Shown: piece after piece, positions 22,591 through 34,260 of the stretch
Position numbering within the stretch: the first letter of the stretch is position 1
How the letters are laid out: each line of letters begins with the position of its first letter
NCBI GenBank assembly: GCA_032622095.1
Contig: CP136064.1
Location: 49,480,073-49,544,072 of the forward strand
DNA from: Siphonodentalium dalli
Lineage: Eukaryota; Mollusca; Scaphopoda; Gadilida; Siphonodentaliidae
DNA: 64,000 nt
Direction of reading: 5' to 3'
Made by a program: the position numbers and the translations under genes
Notes under the pieces: generated by a model
Told to the model about the DNA's origin: nothing
The model's database searches: none
Seen by the model: the letters and a program-made list of their open reading frames with translations, nothing else

Positions 22591-22751
22591 TTATACAATG
22601 TTGTGTACAGTATGAGTTTTTGCTTGTACTTGTCCAGGTTGTGGTGTAAACTTATACTGGACTCGACACTGGTGTGTCTCGTCCAATATGACTTTTCACC
22701 ACAACCTGGACTCGTACAAGAAAAACACATACTGTACACAACATTGTATAA
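22591..22751. mobile_element. Fam-Q foldback
   Basis: Arms start TTATACAATGTTGTGTACAG and pair with CTGTACACAACATTGTATAA. Inner arms hold CTTGTAC...TCCAGGTTGTGGTG and the complement, about 75 bp each with mismatches. The centre contains GTCCAATATGAC, related to GTCATATTGGACTC at 21.87 kb. Confidence 0.75.
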
Positions 22752-22759
22752 TCACTTTA

Positions 22760-23330
22760 TAATATGCAAATAATTATGTTCTACCAATCAGTGACTGAGC
22801 CAGTCGCTTGCTGCATTGAAAATTCTCTGTTCATCCTAATTTTGATATCCATGCATTCTTTCAGTGTTAAATTGCCTATATTCAAACAACTTTTTTGGTT
22901 GTCAAATCATAATGTACCAAATTTTTTATTTGCATAATGTTTAAAATCCATTCATAATTTTATGACACTGTGTTTTCATTTTGTGTGACACTTGTCATAA
23001 CTTTCACAATTAAAGATGAAAATAAGGTATGTTCTCAGGTGTATTATATAGCATACAGTCAGGCACTGCAAAAGTAATTAAACTATATATGCAGACACCT
23101 TCTCTCCTGGCAACAGTATTAAAGCTGCTCCTACTGATGAATATATGTGCAGACCTCTATTACTCCATTGCACAAGAAACCACCTTCCCAAAATATATAT
23201 ATAAAAAAAAGTATGTATTGTCACAATGTTTTCGCAAAATTTCAGAAACCTCCAGTCATTGAAGGGTTAAGTTGCCTAAGAGAACAACCATACTCGTCCA
23301 TGAGTATTTGATAAAGAAAGGGTTAAAGTC
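22760..23330. other. Unassigned; two TTAA-element end fragments
   Basis: AAGGGTTAA occurs at about 23265 and 23319, the second after a Fam-M-like TGAGTATTTGATAAAGA. These look like residual element ends. No gene seen. Confidence 0.4.
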
Positions 23331-23366
23331 GAGAATGTCATAAATAATAATAAAAAATAATAAAAA

Positions 23367-23770
23367 TTGTTCAAGAATGTAAGAAACAAGGGGTACGCAT
23401 CTAAGATGCTATTTCAAGTTTATTGGCAGTCGAAAAAAACTTCTGCCAATAACTGGGCAATAAGGCCCACACAACGCCCAAAAAGTCGGACAAACCTGGT
23501 TTTCGAACTCGTCCGAGATATTGTTGCAAGAGACTCATATATCAAATATGGTTTTAATCAGTTAGTATTTAATTGAGTTATCGCGCTAACAGTGAAAAAC
23601 ATGCTAAAAATAGACAAACTAAGGTCCATAACTCCGGGAGAAAAATTTGGAAAAACCTGGTTTTCGAACTCGTCCGAGATATGTTGCAAGAGACTCATAT
23701 ATCAAATATGGTTTGAATCAGTTAATATTTTATTGAGTTATCGCGCCAATGGTGAAAAAAATGCTAACAA
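23367..23770. repeat. Satellite-H block 1 (about two units)
   Basis: Starts with the leader ACAAGGGGTACGCATCTAAG also seen at 27.91 kb, then units with AAAAATAGACAAACTAAGG, GACAAACCTGGTTTTCGAAC, TCGTCCGAGATATTGTTGCA and GAGTTATCGCGC. Unit about 155-165 bp. Open reading frames across it are repeat translation. Confidence 0.8.
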
Positions 23771-23879
23771 GAGCATTGCTAGGGCGTGGCAAAATACGCC
23801 CTTTAGCCATTTCGTATTGTACTACCGCAAAATAAAATAATACTTTGAGCTTAAATTTGAGAAAATCTGATATACCCCT

Positions 23880-24260
23880 AATTTCAATGCCAAAATGCGG
23901 TCAAATTCTAAGTCGAAAAATGGCTGTAACTCATGTAAAAATAATTAGACAGAACCTATATTCGAACTTGGCCTGTAGTTTTAGCTGGGAAATACACATG
24001 CCAGCTTTGGTTCAGATCAAATAATCATAACTGGAGTTATCGGTCGGAAACCGAAATGTTATGAAATTGGTCAAATTCTAAGTTGAATAAAAGGTCGGTA
24101 GACCTCATGTCCGCCTCTAAGCATCGGCTTGATACGACCATTGTTTGCACATAAAAACCTGTCTTTAGTGCTAGTAAACCTACATACCAAATTTAATTTC
24201 ATTCAGTACACATTTACTAAAGTTATCAACCGGAAATCTCAAATTGGCAAAATTCTAAGT
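23880..24260. repeat. Fam-I repeat, copy 2
   Basis: Motifs AAATTCTAAGTCGAAAAA, GAACTTGGCCTGTA, AATACACATGCCAGCTTTGG and AACTGGAGTTATCGGTCGGA in the usual order. Confidence 0.65.
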
Positions 24261-24420
24261 AAACGAGAGGCCGATCACGATCGGCAGATGTTTAACCCAT
24301 ACCTTGGCGATAGCGATCTTTTTATGAGTGCAAGAATTTCAACAATTCACAGCGTACTATTATTTATTAGTTTCATAGCGGAATCAGACATATTGAGCAA
24401 CTTGCTCATTTAAACACAAT
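24261..24420. repeat. Fam-L fragment (GATCACGATCGGCAGATG)
   Basis: GAGAGGCCGATCACGATCGG followed by CAGATGTTTAACCCATACC and TTGGCGATAG; a related block is at 36.53-36.74 kb. Nature unknown. Confidence 0.5.
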
Positions 24421-26275
24421 TGGAAGATGGATATGACATTCGATTTCAACCTATTCGGTCACTCCAACAGAGATACATGTATGTGTGATAGATTGATAAA
24501 GATAATTATACCCAAACACAGTCAGACAGATGCACCATAGCTGTTAAAGATATAATTGTTACAATATTAACATCATAATAACTCTATTTATTTACTTCTT
24601 ACAATGGAACCTGAGTCATAACAGATTATGTTGTTGTGTTAGCTGCATAGTAAAAGTTATGGGATGATTGAGATTAGAGACCAACAAACACCTGAACATC
24701 TATATAAGTGAGGGGTGTATAGACCTTGATATTAAATATGATTGATAATGGTTGGATATAAAATATTTTAATACAGAATTATCAGATAACTAAAGGAGAG
24801 ATATGAGAAGTGTCAAATTGAAAATATTAGAGTCATAACATTGGATCGCGTACAGTATACATGTACCTATGGTTAATTTTATTCTAAGCTGATCATTGGA
24901 AAGATAAAATGTCTGTAACAGCAGAAATATTATTAAATATTGGGTTAATATTCTCAAAACCATTCAATCAATACCAAAATCTATATGCATGAAGAATGTA
25001 TCACAATCAACCTGAATGAGATTATAAAAGTGATTGGGTGAAAAATATTTGACCAAAAAGTCAGCTTCAAGAATACCAGAACCATTATTATTATCCTGCA
25101 GCCCAAATGCAATAGAGGGAATTTCAAAATAAGATATATCCTCAAATGATGAATATTCAATTGGTGGCTTATAATTAATAGAAATTCTTAGTGAACCTGG
25201 CCTAAGGCGAAAGAGATAATTTAAAATCTGCGTATCAGATATTATGTGTCTATGGAATAGGTTAATTTTAATCCTGAAATACATGCAAGTGAAAAGTGGA
25301 TCACGATCAACCTGGACATAGAATAGGAGAATGAACATATGATGTGTGGACAGTGTTAATCATTTTCAATGACATCATATGATGGAACTAATGTGTGGAT
25401 AAATTGTTTTCTCAAGATAAGACAACAGTGTCTCTGTAAACAACAATTCTCTAAACAGCCATGCTCCAGAACATCCTTCACATGGACAATGGACTATTTG
25501 TATTAATGCCATGAACATGTTTCAACAGGTTGGGTTAAATTACTATTGCACACAAACTGGAGTAAAGTATCATCAATCACTTAAATTTGACAGCTCTGGG
25601 AGCAGCGGTGGTTTAGCAAAGAGTATCCAGTGTCATTTTCTGATCCCAATAAAGCAGATTACTGTGTAAAGTTGTTTGTCTTAAATTCTCACAGGGCATA
25701 TACAATAGGTAGTAAATTACTTGAATTATAAAGGGCCATAACTCTGTTAAAATATATCGGATCAAACCCAAATTTGAACTTGATCTGTATTTCGGGGTGA
25801 GGACCACATGTACCAAATTTGGTGTAGATCAGATGAAAAATGTTTTGAGTTCTAAGTAAAAATAAGTTTGAAAAGGGTTAATTAAACGATACCAAAAACC
25901 ATACAGATAAAGAACGTGCTAAGAAAAACCTTGGTAAGAAATATGAGGCATATCAGAAGAAAACAGTTTGACTTAGATGGATCAGATAGCATTTGTGTGC
26001 AGGGTTAATTATTTTCTAAACCGATCAACCGATCGATACCAAAAACTATACAGGTGAGGGGTGTGTCATTATAAACCTACATATCAAATATGAAAACAAT
26101 TGGACAAAAAATAATTTGGTTACAGCATCGGATAGCTCATGCCTATGTGCGGATGCAAAGTGTTAATAATTTCTAAACCGATCAACCGATCGATACCAAA
26201 AACTATACAGGTGAGGAGTGTGTCATCATAAACATGGGAGTAAAAAATAACTCTAATTCCCATAATACAGATTTA
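24421..26275. repeat. Diverged Fam-I-like tandem region
   Basis: Contains repeated ACCGATCAACCGATCGATAC (about 26020 and 26177), AAAAACTATACAGGTGAGG and CAATCAACCTGAATGAG / CGATCAACCTGGACATAG. The 124-codon frame on the minus strand at 24964-25338 spans two such units (YVQVDRDP and LIQVDCDT) and is best explained as repeat translation. Confidence 0.5.
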
Positions 26276-26329
26276 CTGCTCTCAGAGCTAAACTGATACC
26301 ACTGGTAATTAATTGTAGACTGCTATGGT

Positions 26330-26647
26330 TATCTGTTCAATTCTTAGTTGAAAAAGGGCCATAACTCTGGTATAAAATGTTGGATATAACCCATATTCAA
26401 ACTCGATCTGTATTTTGAGTTGAGAAACTCGCATACCAAATTTGGTTCCGATCAGATAAAAAAAAATTTGAGTTATGGCAGCATGCATGAATTCTAAGTC
26501 GAAAAAGGGCCATAACTCCATTGAAAAATATCGGATCAAACCCATATTCGAACTCGATCTGTATTTGGTGCTGACAAATTCATATACAAAATTTGGTTCC
26601 GATCAGATATAAAATGTTCGAGTTATCGCACCATGCGTAAAGTGTCT

Positions 26648-26685
<38 letters not shown>

Positions 26686-27150
26686 GGACGGACTAACGAC
26701 GAGTGGTCAATCCGGGCAACGACACTATGTTTACCATACTATGGTATGGGTAAACATAAAAATGGACATAACTCTGGTGAAAATTGGCGGGCGGAACCCG
26801 AATTCAAACTTGACCTGTGTTTTGCTGGGAGAAAGACACATACCAACTTTGGTTCTGATCAAATAATCCAACTGGAGTTATCAGTCGGAAACCAAAAATG
26901 TTAACAGACGGTCAAATTCTAAGTCGAAAAAGGGCCGTAACTCATGTAAAAATAATTGGACGGAACCCATATTCGAACTTGGCCTGTATCATTAGCTGGG
27001 AAATACACATACCAACTTTGGTTCAGATAAAATAATCCAAACTGGAGTTATTAATCGGAAACCAAAAATGTTAACGGACGGACCGACCGACGGACGGACA
27101 GACAGACGGATGGACGGACTGATAACATAATACAACCTTTTTTCAAAAAG
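26330..27150. repeat. Fam-I repeats with (GACA)n, copy 3
   Basis: About five units with GGGCCATAACTC, GATCAAACCCATATTCGAAC, TCGATCTGTATTT and AAATTTGGTTCCGATCAGAT. A GACA microsatellite sits at about 26647-26690 and GACG-rich runs at 27075-27120, each followed by an ACATAATACAACC-like or CATACTATGGTATGGGTAAA tail. The tail at 26.73 kb is also seen at 37.69 kb. Confidence 0.7.
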
Positions 27151-27640
27151 GGCGTATAAAAATAGACAAACTAAGGCACATAACTCCGGGGAAAAAATTC
27201 GGACAAACCTGGTTTTCGAACTCGTTACTCGTCCGATATATTGTTGCAAGAGACTTATATACCAAATATGGTTTGAATCAGTTAATATTTAATTGAGTTA
27301 TCGCGCTAGTGGTGAAAAAAATGCTAAAAATAGACAAACTAAGGCTCATAACTCGGGGAAAAAATTCGGACAAACCTGGTTTTCGTCCGAAATATTGTTG
27401 CAAGAGACTCATATATCAAATATGGTTTGAATCAGTTAATATTTTATTCAGTTATCGCGCTAACGGTGAAAAAAATGCTAAAAATAGACAAACTAAGGCC
27501 CATAACTCCAGGGAAAAAATTCGGACAAACCTGGTTTTCGAACTCGTTCGAGATATTGTTGCAAGATACTCATATATCAAATATGGTTGTAATCAGTTAA
27601 TATTTGATTGAGTTATTGTGCTAACAGGTGATAAAATCGC
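27151..27640. repeat. Satellite-H block 2 (three units)
   Basis: Three units with the same landmarks as block 1, directly after a Fam-I tail. Confidence 0.85.
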
Positions 27641-27894
27641 AAAAAAGTAATCCAAGATGGATAACTCTTGTCAAAAAGTTCGGACGTGACCCAGTAAATA
27701 GTCATTGGGAGCAACTCACATACCAAATTTTTTTTGAATCCGTTCACAAATGTCAAAGTTATAAGGCATTCTTTAGGTCCGCCTGCCTGTCAACCGTCCC
27801 TCGTCAAACCATAAGTCGAACAAAAACTCGACTAAAAATTTATAAAAATTGATCAACAATGTAAGAAAAAAATTAAATTTTTTTTTTTAAATTG

Positions 27895-29375
27895 TCATAG
27901 AATGTAAGAAAAAACAAGGGGTACGCATCTAAGATGCTTTTGTCAAGTTTTTTGGCAGTCGAACCAAACTTCTGCCAATAAGGTGCACAACTATGGGAAA
28001 AAAAGTTGGACGGTGGTATATTATTGCAATAGACCTATATACCAAATATCAATTGAATCCGTTAATATTTCATTGAGATATCGCACTAGCGGTGATAAAA
28101 TTGTGATTAAATAGACAAACTAAGACCCATAACTCCGAAAAAAAAATTCGGACAAACCAGGTTTTCGAACTCGTCCGAGATATTGTTGCAATAGACTCAT
28201 ATACCAAATATTGTGTAAATCGGTTAATATTTCATTGAGTTATCGCGCTAACGGTGATAACATTGCTAAAAATAGACAAACTAAGACCTATAACTCTGCG
28301 AAAAAAAATCGGACAAACCTGGTTTTCTAACTCGTCCGAGATATTGTTGCAGGAAACTCATATACCAAATATTGTTGAAATCTGTTAATATCTCATCGAG
28401 TTATCGCACTAATGGTGATAAAATTGCTAAAAATAGACAAACTAAGACCCATAACTCTGCGAAAAAAATTCGGACAAACCTGGTTTTAGAACTCGTCCGA
28501 GATATTGTTGCAGGAGACTTATATACCAAATATTGTGTAAATCGGTTAATATTTCATTGAGTTATCGCGCTAACGGTGATAACATTGCTAAAAATAGACA
28601 AACTAAGACCCATAACTCTGCGAAAAAAATTCGGAAAAACATGATTTTCGAGTCCGAGATATTGTTGCAGGAGACTCATATACCAAATATTGTTGAAATT
28701 GGTTAATATTTCAACGAGTTATCGCGCTAACGGTGATCAAATTGCTAAAAATAGACAAACTAAGACCCATAACTCAGCGAAAGAAAATCGGACAAACCTG
28801 ATTTTCGAACTCGTCCGAGATATTGTTGCAGGAGACTCATATACCAAATATTGTTGAAATCGGTTAATATTTCATCGAGTTATTGCGGTAACGGTGATAA
28901 AATTGCTAAAAATAGACAAACTAAGACCCATAACTCTGCGAAAGAAAATCGGACAAACCTGGTTTTCGAACTCATCCGAGATATTGTTGCAGGAGACTCA
29001 TATACCAAATATTGTTGAAATCGGTTAATATTTCATCGAGTTATCGCGCTAACGGTGATAAAATTGCTAAAAATAGACAAACTAAGACCCATAACTCTGC
29101 GAAAAAAATTCGGAAAAACCTGATTTTCGAACTCGTCCGAGATATTGTTGCAGGAGACTCATATACCAAATATTGTTGACATCGGTTAATATTTCATCGA
29201 GTTATCGCGCTAAGGGTGATAAAATTGCTAAAAATAGACAAACTAAGACCCATAACTCTGGAAAAAGAATTCACACAAACCTGCTTTTCGAACTCGTCCG
29301 AGATATTGTTGCAGGAGACTCATATACCAAATATTGTTGAAATCGGTTAATATTTCATCGAGTTATCGCGCTAAC
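27895..29375. repeat. Satellite-H block 3 (about eight units, period near 160 bp)
   Basis: The motif AATAGACAAACTAAGACC recurs at spacings of about 160-161 bp from 28.11 to 29.24 kb. Each unit has ACTCATATACCAAATATTGT, TCGGTTAATATTTCATCGAG and TTATCGCGCTAACGGTGATA. Units in the middle are the most alike. The block starts with the GGGGTACGCATCTAAGATGC leader. Confidence 0.92.
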
Positions 29376-29607
29376 GGTTTTTGAAAAACTCGACTAATTA
29401 TAAAAACTGATAAAAATTGTTAAAGAATGTAAGACAAAATGATAAAACTTGTTAAAGAATGTAAGAAAATTGATAAAAAATTGTTAGGCCAATGCATTCT
29501 CTTATATATGTGAGGTAACCTTTGGTCGACTCGCATATATAAGAAAATTCATTGGCACAGGGTCTTTAAATGTTGCGCCAGCACAGCTCCCGTCATGAAA
29601 GGGTTAA
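29376..29607. mobile_element. Fam-D TTAA element, right terminus (copy 1)
   Basis: After the satellite come two TTGTTAAAGAATGTAAGA spacers, one hairpin module (29489-29555), then GCACAGGGTCTTTAAATG, TTGCGCCAGCACAGCTCCCG and the end CATGAAAGGG with TTAA at 29604-29607. The end equals the inverted left end at 40.51 kb. No matching left end is visible before the satellite, so the element is either left-truncated or starts far away. Confidence 0.75.
29489..29555. repeat. 67-bp hairpin module, copy 6
   Basis: Several substitutions (TATGTGAGGTAACC; AAGAAAATTCATTGG) reduce pairing compared with other copies. Confidence 0.85.
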
Positions 29608-31189
29608 TTTAGGGTAATGACCCAATAATGAACCATCAGATGAAAGAATGTGATTGGGATTTTTTTTTTAGCTAAAATCTGCTAAAATTGGGGAAAAAAA
29701 TCAGGTCTAGTTTGCATTGTGGATAGGGGCTGAGTATTCGGCCCTTGGTCATACATAAGATAACCCCTGTAATTTGTTGTGAAACACTTTGCCAGGGGAG
29801 TTTAGATGATTCAGGGAATTGATAATTTCATAAATATCAATGTTCCAAGAAATGTCAAGATCATGGTGAACATATGTATGACATATCGTGGGAGTAGCTC
29901 ATTCATAAGCCGACATTAGCCCTGGGTCAAATATAGGTTGTCACATTGTAATTGGATTTGTCTAACTTGTAATTTCCCTTCTAGTAGAACTGTGACACGG
30001 CATCAATAGGATATTTTCATCAGGAAACCAATATGAGAGCTAATCATTGCCCACGGCCACATATAAATAGAAACTCTTTTGGTGATAAGATAGCCGGAAT
30101 ATAATTGTGGTTAGAACAGTATGCCAGGGTTATAGATTTTGATGCACACACTATTAGCTCATAAGTGGACCTTTAAATACTGAAAGTTATATTGATGTTG
30201 CAACTATGTTGCGAACGTCTGCAAATATGACATAAAATTTAGTATACATATCTTGAGTGTAATTATGAGCAGCCAGAAATCATGGCCCCTGGTATTTTAG
30301 GGCCAACCTGGTTGAGGGAACTACTCAACAATGTGTATTTAGTATAGAAGGGTTAAAACTAAATTTGGAAGGAGAAATATCCAAATATACCTACATATGT
30401 GTACTATTGGAATGTATGCAGTATATTTCTGACCAAACTTGTTAAAATAGAGCTGAAAAACACATTTGCTTTCTCATAATTTGCCGTAAAATCCTCATTT
30501 ATAAACACCTAAGATAAAAAATGCCTCTTTAATGTCTCTGAAGTGGTAAATTCTAAGATTATTTTAACGAGTTTTCTGATACATACAATGTATAAGGCCA
30601 AAAAAAAAACGTCTCTGTTTCCGATAACATGGGGAAAAATTTCCAGGTAGGCAGGCAGGGTTTTTTTATTTTATTTTATATATTATACAGCTTGCTGGAC
30701 TATTAGGTCCTGTATTAGGTATTAAAGATATTCTATGAAAATAAAGTTTTGGAGACAACTTCCAATTGAATGTATATAATGGCTACTAGTATGTGCTCCA
30801 GTGTGAAGATTCAAGATATTAGGTATGATAACCAAATGGAATCTGATGTATTCCGTATACACATGTAATGTATGTAAACAGACATAAAAAATGTCGACTA
30901 ATCTAAATTACGCGCTCTGCCCCTGATGAGTTGTCAGCGCAAAATTAGACACGAAACACTAGCTTAACCTTAAAGTGACTATCCAAGTAAAGCAGTGTCC
31001 GGCATCACAAGGAACAAATGTTACCTCTTGTCAATGGTGGATGGATGGGTATACATACACCATTTTATATACAAAAATCTCAGCCAGGTCGGTTACCGGA
31101 AGCAGAGACATTTTTTTTTGGACTAATACATAGTCGGCGGTCTACATTTTAATTTCATCTGAATTGTGATGATAATTTGTTCACGCACA
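29608..31189. other. Unassigned sequence
   Basis: A Fam-M-like fragment (GAACTACTCAACAATGTGTA ... AGAAGGGTTAA) lies at 30318-30357. Otherwise no gene or bounded element that I can support. Confidence 0.4.
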
Positions 31190-31408
31190 TACAGTAATGC
31201 TCTAATTAATCGACCTCCAGAGAGCTTTCCGATGAATGGCAACAAGCCATATTTCCGACTAAATCCTGAAAAGTTACCCATAATTCTGCTGTGGTTAAGA
31301 CGAGAGCTTTCCGATGAATGGCAACAAGCCATATTTCCGACTAAATCCTGAAAAGTTACCCATAATTCTGCTGTAGTTAAGAGGTTGATTAATTAGAGCA
31401 TTACTATA
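31190..31408. mobile_element. Fam-A MITE, rearranged copy 8 with duplicated right arm
   Basis: Left tip TACAGTAATGCTCTAATTAA is followed by two direct copies of the right-arm segment GAGAGCTTTCCGATGAATGG ... TTCTGCTGT. The right tip is ...GAGCATTACTATA. Confidence 0.88.
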
Positions 31409-31799
31409 TGAAGCAAACAACATATCCAACCATTCTGATATGTACACGAAAACACCGTCCAATAAGTGTTTCGTACATGTATAACAAATTATATGAACCA
31501 TTCTTTTATAGTACGGATAAACGATTCCACAAAGACAAGCCTGATTCATTATTCATACAGATCTTCGAGCTATAAATGGTCCATAGCATGCCAGCAATAG
31601 GAAAGCTTAATTCTCGGTTCCATTCAGACCAATCTCAGAAACAGATATTGATTACTCAGTGTTGATGTCATTGGAGCTGTCATTTAGACCCACTTCCCCT
31701 TTGATGCCAAGCAATGATCAAAATGATCAAGGGAATTAATATCTTGCAGGCAGAGTACAGTGTAGAACAACATACACTGAATGGCCTGAATCATGGATA

Positions 31800-31915
31800 T
31801 ACAGTAATGCTCTAATTAATCGACCTCTTAACCACAGCAGAATTATGGGTAACTTTTCAGGATTTAGTCGGAAATATGGCTTGTTGCCATTCATCGGAAA
31901 GCTCTCACTACTGTA
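31800..31915. mobile_element. Fam-A MITE, left arm plus terminal stub (copy 9)
   Basis: A complete left arm to GGAAAGCTCTCAC is joined to only the last TACTGTA of the right end. Confidence 0.85.
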
Positions 31916-31990
31916 GATACACGTCAAATAATTGTTCCCTGGAACGCAGTCTTCAGTCATTTACAACACAATGAGAATGTCAATGTTATT

Positions 31991-32138
31991 TAAGATATAA
32001 CTCTTGTTTCGATTAAGATTTTGCGGTTATAACTGAAATGTTTGAAGATAAATTCTATAACATGTATCTTTACTTTTCAGTTATAACTCATATGAACCTT
32101 ATTAAAATCAAGTTAATCGAAACAAGTGTTATTTCTTA
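31991..32138. mobile_element. Fam-P small MITE
   Basis: 148 bp with 26-bp inverted ends (TAAGATATAACTCTTGTTTC then GATTAA; complement at right with two mismatches) and inner GTTATAACTGAAA / TTTCAGTTATAAC pairing. Confidence 0.75.
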
Positions 32139-32482
32139 TAATGAAATCCACCATTTCGCAGGAGACAAACAATAATTAGAAGTAGAAGTTAAAAACGGGC
32201 GAAAATCTATTAGATTAAAGACACATAAAGTTGAAACAGTCACGATGTCACTCATACATCCAAATATAGATTAATCAAGTGTCATCACCAATTCAGCATT
32301 TTTGATTGGCTAGTGGCAATTGGCAAGTGTAACACAGCTGTAATACTGAATTGATAGTTTCAATTTCACTTCTTTGCAAATGTTAACATGAGTCATGTCG
32401 ATTTCTCTAGGCAGGGACTGTCTAGGGTTTGAGTTTGGGCACGTACACTTTGGCTTACCTCATCCCACTGGTGCTACCCATG

Positions 32483-32990
32483 CAAGTCTGAGTTTAGTAT
32501 GCTTGTCATTTGCAGAAAGAGGTCCCCAGAGGGTGAATTTAGTGAAGCTATCCTGCCTAGCATAGTAATCAATATCTGTTTCTGAGATTGGTCTGAATGG
32601 AACTGGTATAGCATCACTAAGTTCACCCTCTGGGGACCTCATTCTGCTTAGGCCTCATCTTCTCTGGAAAGTTTCTTTATGATAAAATTTCTACAGAAAC
32701 TTCTTCACATAGATTCTATTTACTTTTTCAGTTTAGTTTCTCTGTATCCCCAAATTGGCAGATGACACATTGCATAATCAAGGTTCCCAATGGGTGTACA
32801 TCACAATATTCACCATTTGGGAACTTCAATCTGAGTCTATATCTCCCATAGCAGATGAGGCTTAAGCAGAATGAGGTCCCCAGAGAGTGAATTTGGTGAT
32901 GCTAGCCAATATGTGGGATAGCGTTCTAAATTCACCCTCTGGGGACCTCATTCTGCAAATGACAGAGACACTAAACTCAGCCTGAATGTG
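32483..32990. mobile_element. Fam-F full composite MITE, copy 4, with captured filler
   Basis: The most complete Fam-F: outer ends AGTCTGAGTTTAGT and ACTAAACTCAGCCTG; left palindrome (GAGGTCCCCAGAGGGTGAAT / TCACCCTCTGGGGACCTCAT), about 235-bp spacer, and right palindrome ending CTGCAAATGACAGAGACACT. The loop of the left palindrome contains 40 bp (32564-32603) that is an exact inverted copy of 31617-31656. Confidence 0.85.
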
Positions 32991-32999
32991 GCTCACAAT

Positions 33000-34016
33000 T
33001 ACTTCACTATATTCACATCAAAGCATGCCAGTGCAGTTCCATTCTAATAGCTACATAAAATATATAATCGTCTGGAAATCAGATGATCCAGTCAACTGGA
33101 TTCTGTCTTTTTAATATTCCCAAACAGAAAGTTTGCATATCTGTTTCAATTGCAATACATGCCAATTACATGTTACTGTAGATTCGAGATGTTTGGTATT
33201 ATTAAGTCTTTTCAATAACCCCATTTCAATTGACAGATGGGTATTTTCACAAACCACCATTATGCGACAAGTCTAGTTATATGCTCATGTACATCATGAC
33301 TCAAATTGATCAGACTGAATGTTGTTATTACTGGTCTTGATCAATTTGTTTCACAATTAGTTTGGGCACCCAAACCATTTCAAAGGATCCGAAATAGGGC
33401 TAAATCAGTCCCTGCTAGGTACTTGTGTGCTGAGGATTAGCAGTACGATTTTAGAAAGAGAGTCATAAGGACTTCTGACGCAACATTGAAATTCCGTTTT
33501 AAATCGTAGAAAGTAATGAATAGTTTTCATGTACATTTTTACTATGCACGCTATATGCATATATAAACATGGTCACACCACTTGATGTTGCTCTCATTTC
33601 TGTAGCGGAAAGGAGTCAAGAAATTTGGGTTATCCAGAAATAATCTTAAAGACATAGTATGGACTTGTTCAGGTATGTGAAACTGATAAGTTAGCATTCA
33701 GGAGCTATGTTAACTGGAGGAATGTAGCATTTTAGTAACATCGCGGAAAATTTCAAGCAAATCGACCGTACCACTCCATAGAAATCATCGTCTGAACTAC
33801 CCTCAATTGTAAATATTTACTTCTCGATTCGGGATGCAACTATCTGCGATAAACTAACGAAAACGATGTGTGTTGCCAATTTGGATATAATATTTGTAAA
33901 AAAACTACTTTGAGCAAGATTATTCACCATTTCTATTTGATCACCCTACCGGAGTGTTTCACATCACTTTAAATATATGATTCTTTTATAGTATTCCATG
34001 GATTGACAGTTAATGA
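33000..34016. other. Unassigned sequence
   Basis: Repeat-poor compared with the neighbours; no ORF or exon with support. Confidence 0.4.
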
Positions 34017-34260
34017 TTAAATTAAAAAGTTGGTAGTAGTAGTATTTATTTGTACAATATATAGACATTTGGTAACAATACAATATTCAAAAGTGAACAT
34101 AGGTATATTGTACAGGAGCGGCATGGCCAAATGGGCCGTCTTCCTGCCGCCCCTAAATATATAACTGTAATTCAAGTCATAAAACGACAACGTGAAATGG
34201 AATAATATTTTGAAATAACAGAATGATGTATCCAATCTGATTGCACTATGTGCATACATG
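34017..34260 (-). mobile_element. LINE-like 3' end
   Basis: On the minus strand the sequence runs through GGGGCGGCAGGAAGACGGCC to ACAAATAAATACTACTACTA, that is, an AATAAA signal followed by a TAC microsatellite tail. Many non-LTR elements end in an A-rich or short microsatellite tail. No reverse transcriptase is readable upstream (34.26-34.7 kb on this strand), so it would be a 5'-truncated copy. Confidence 0.4.

Noticed and set aside
24964-25338. 124-codon minus-strand frame
   Set aside because: It spans two diverged units of a Fam-I-like repeat (YVQVDRDP and LIQVDCDT); no domain or splice support.
26633-26866. Frame with QTDRQTDRQTD
   Set aside because: Translation of a GACA microsatellite.
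27895-29375. Satellite-H as a centromeric satellite
   Set aside because: Only about eight units in this block, flanked by transposon ends; nothing shows a centromeric location.
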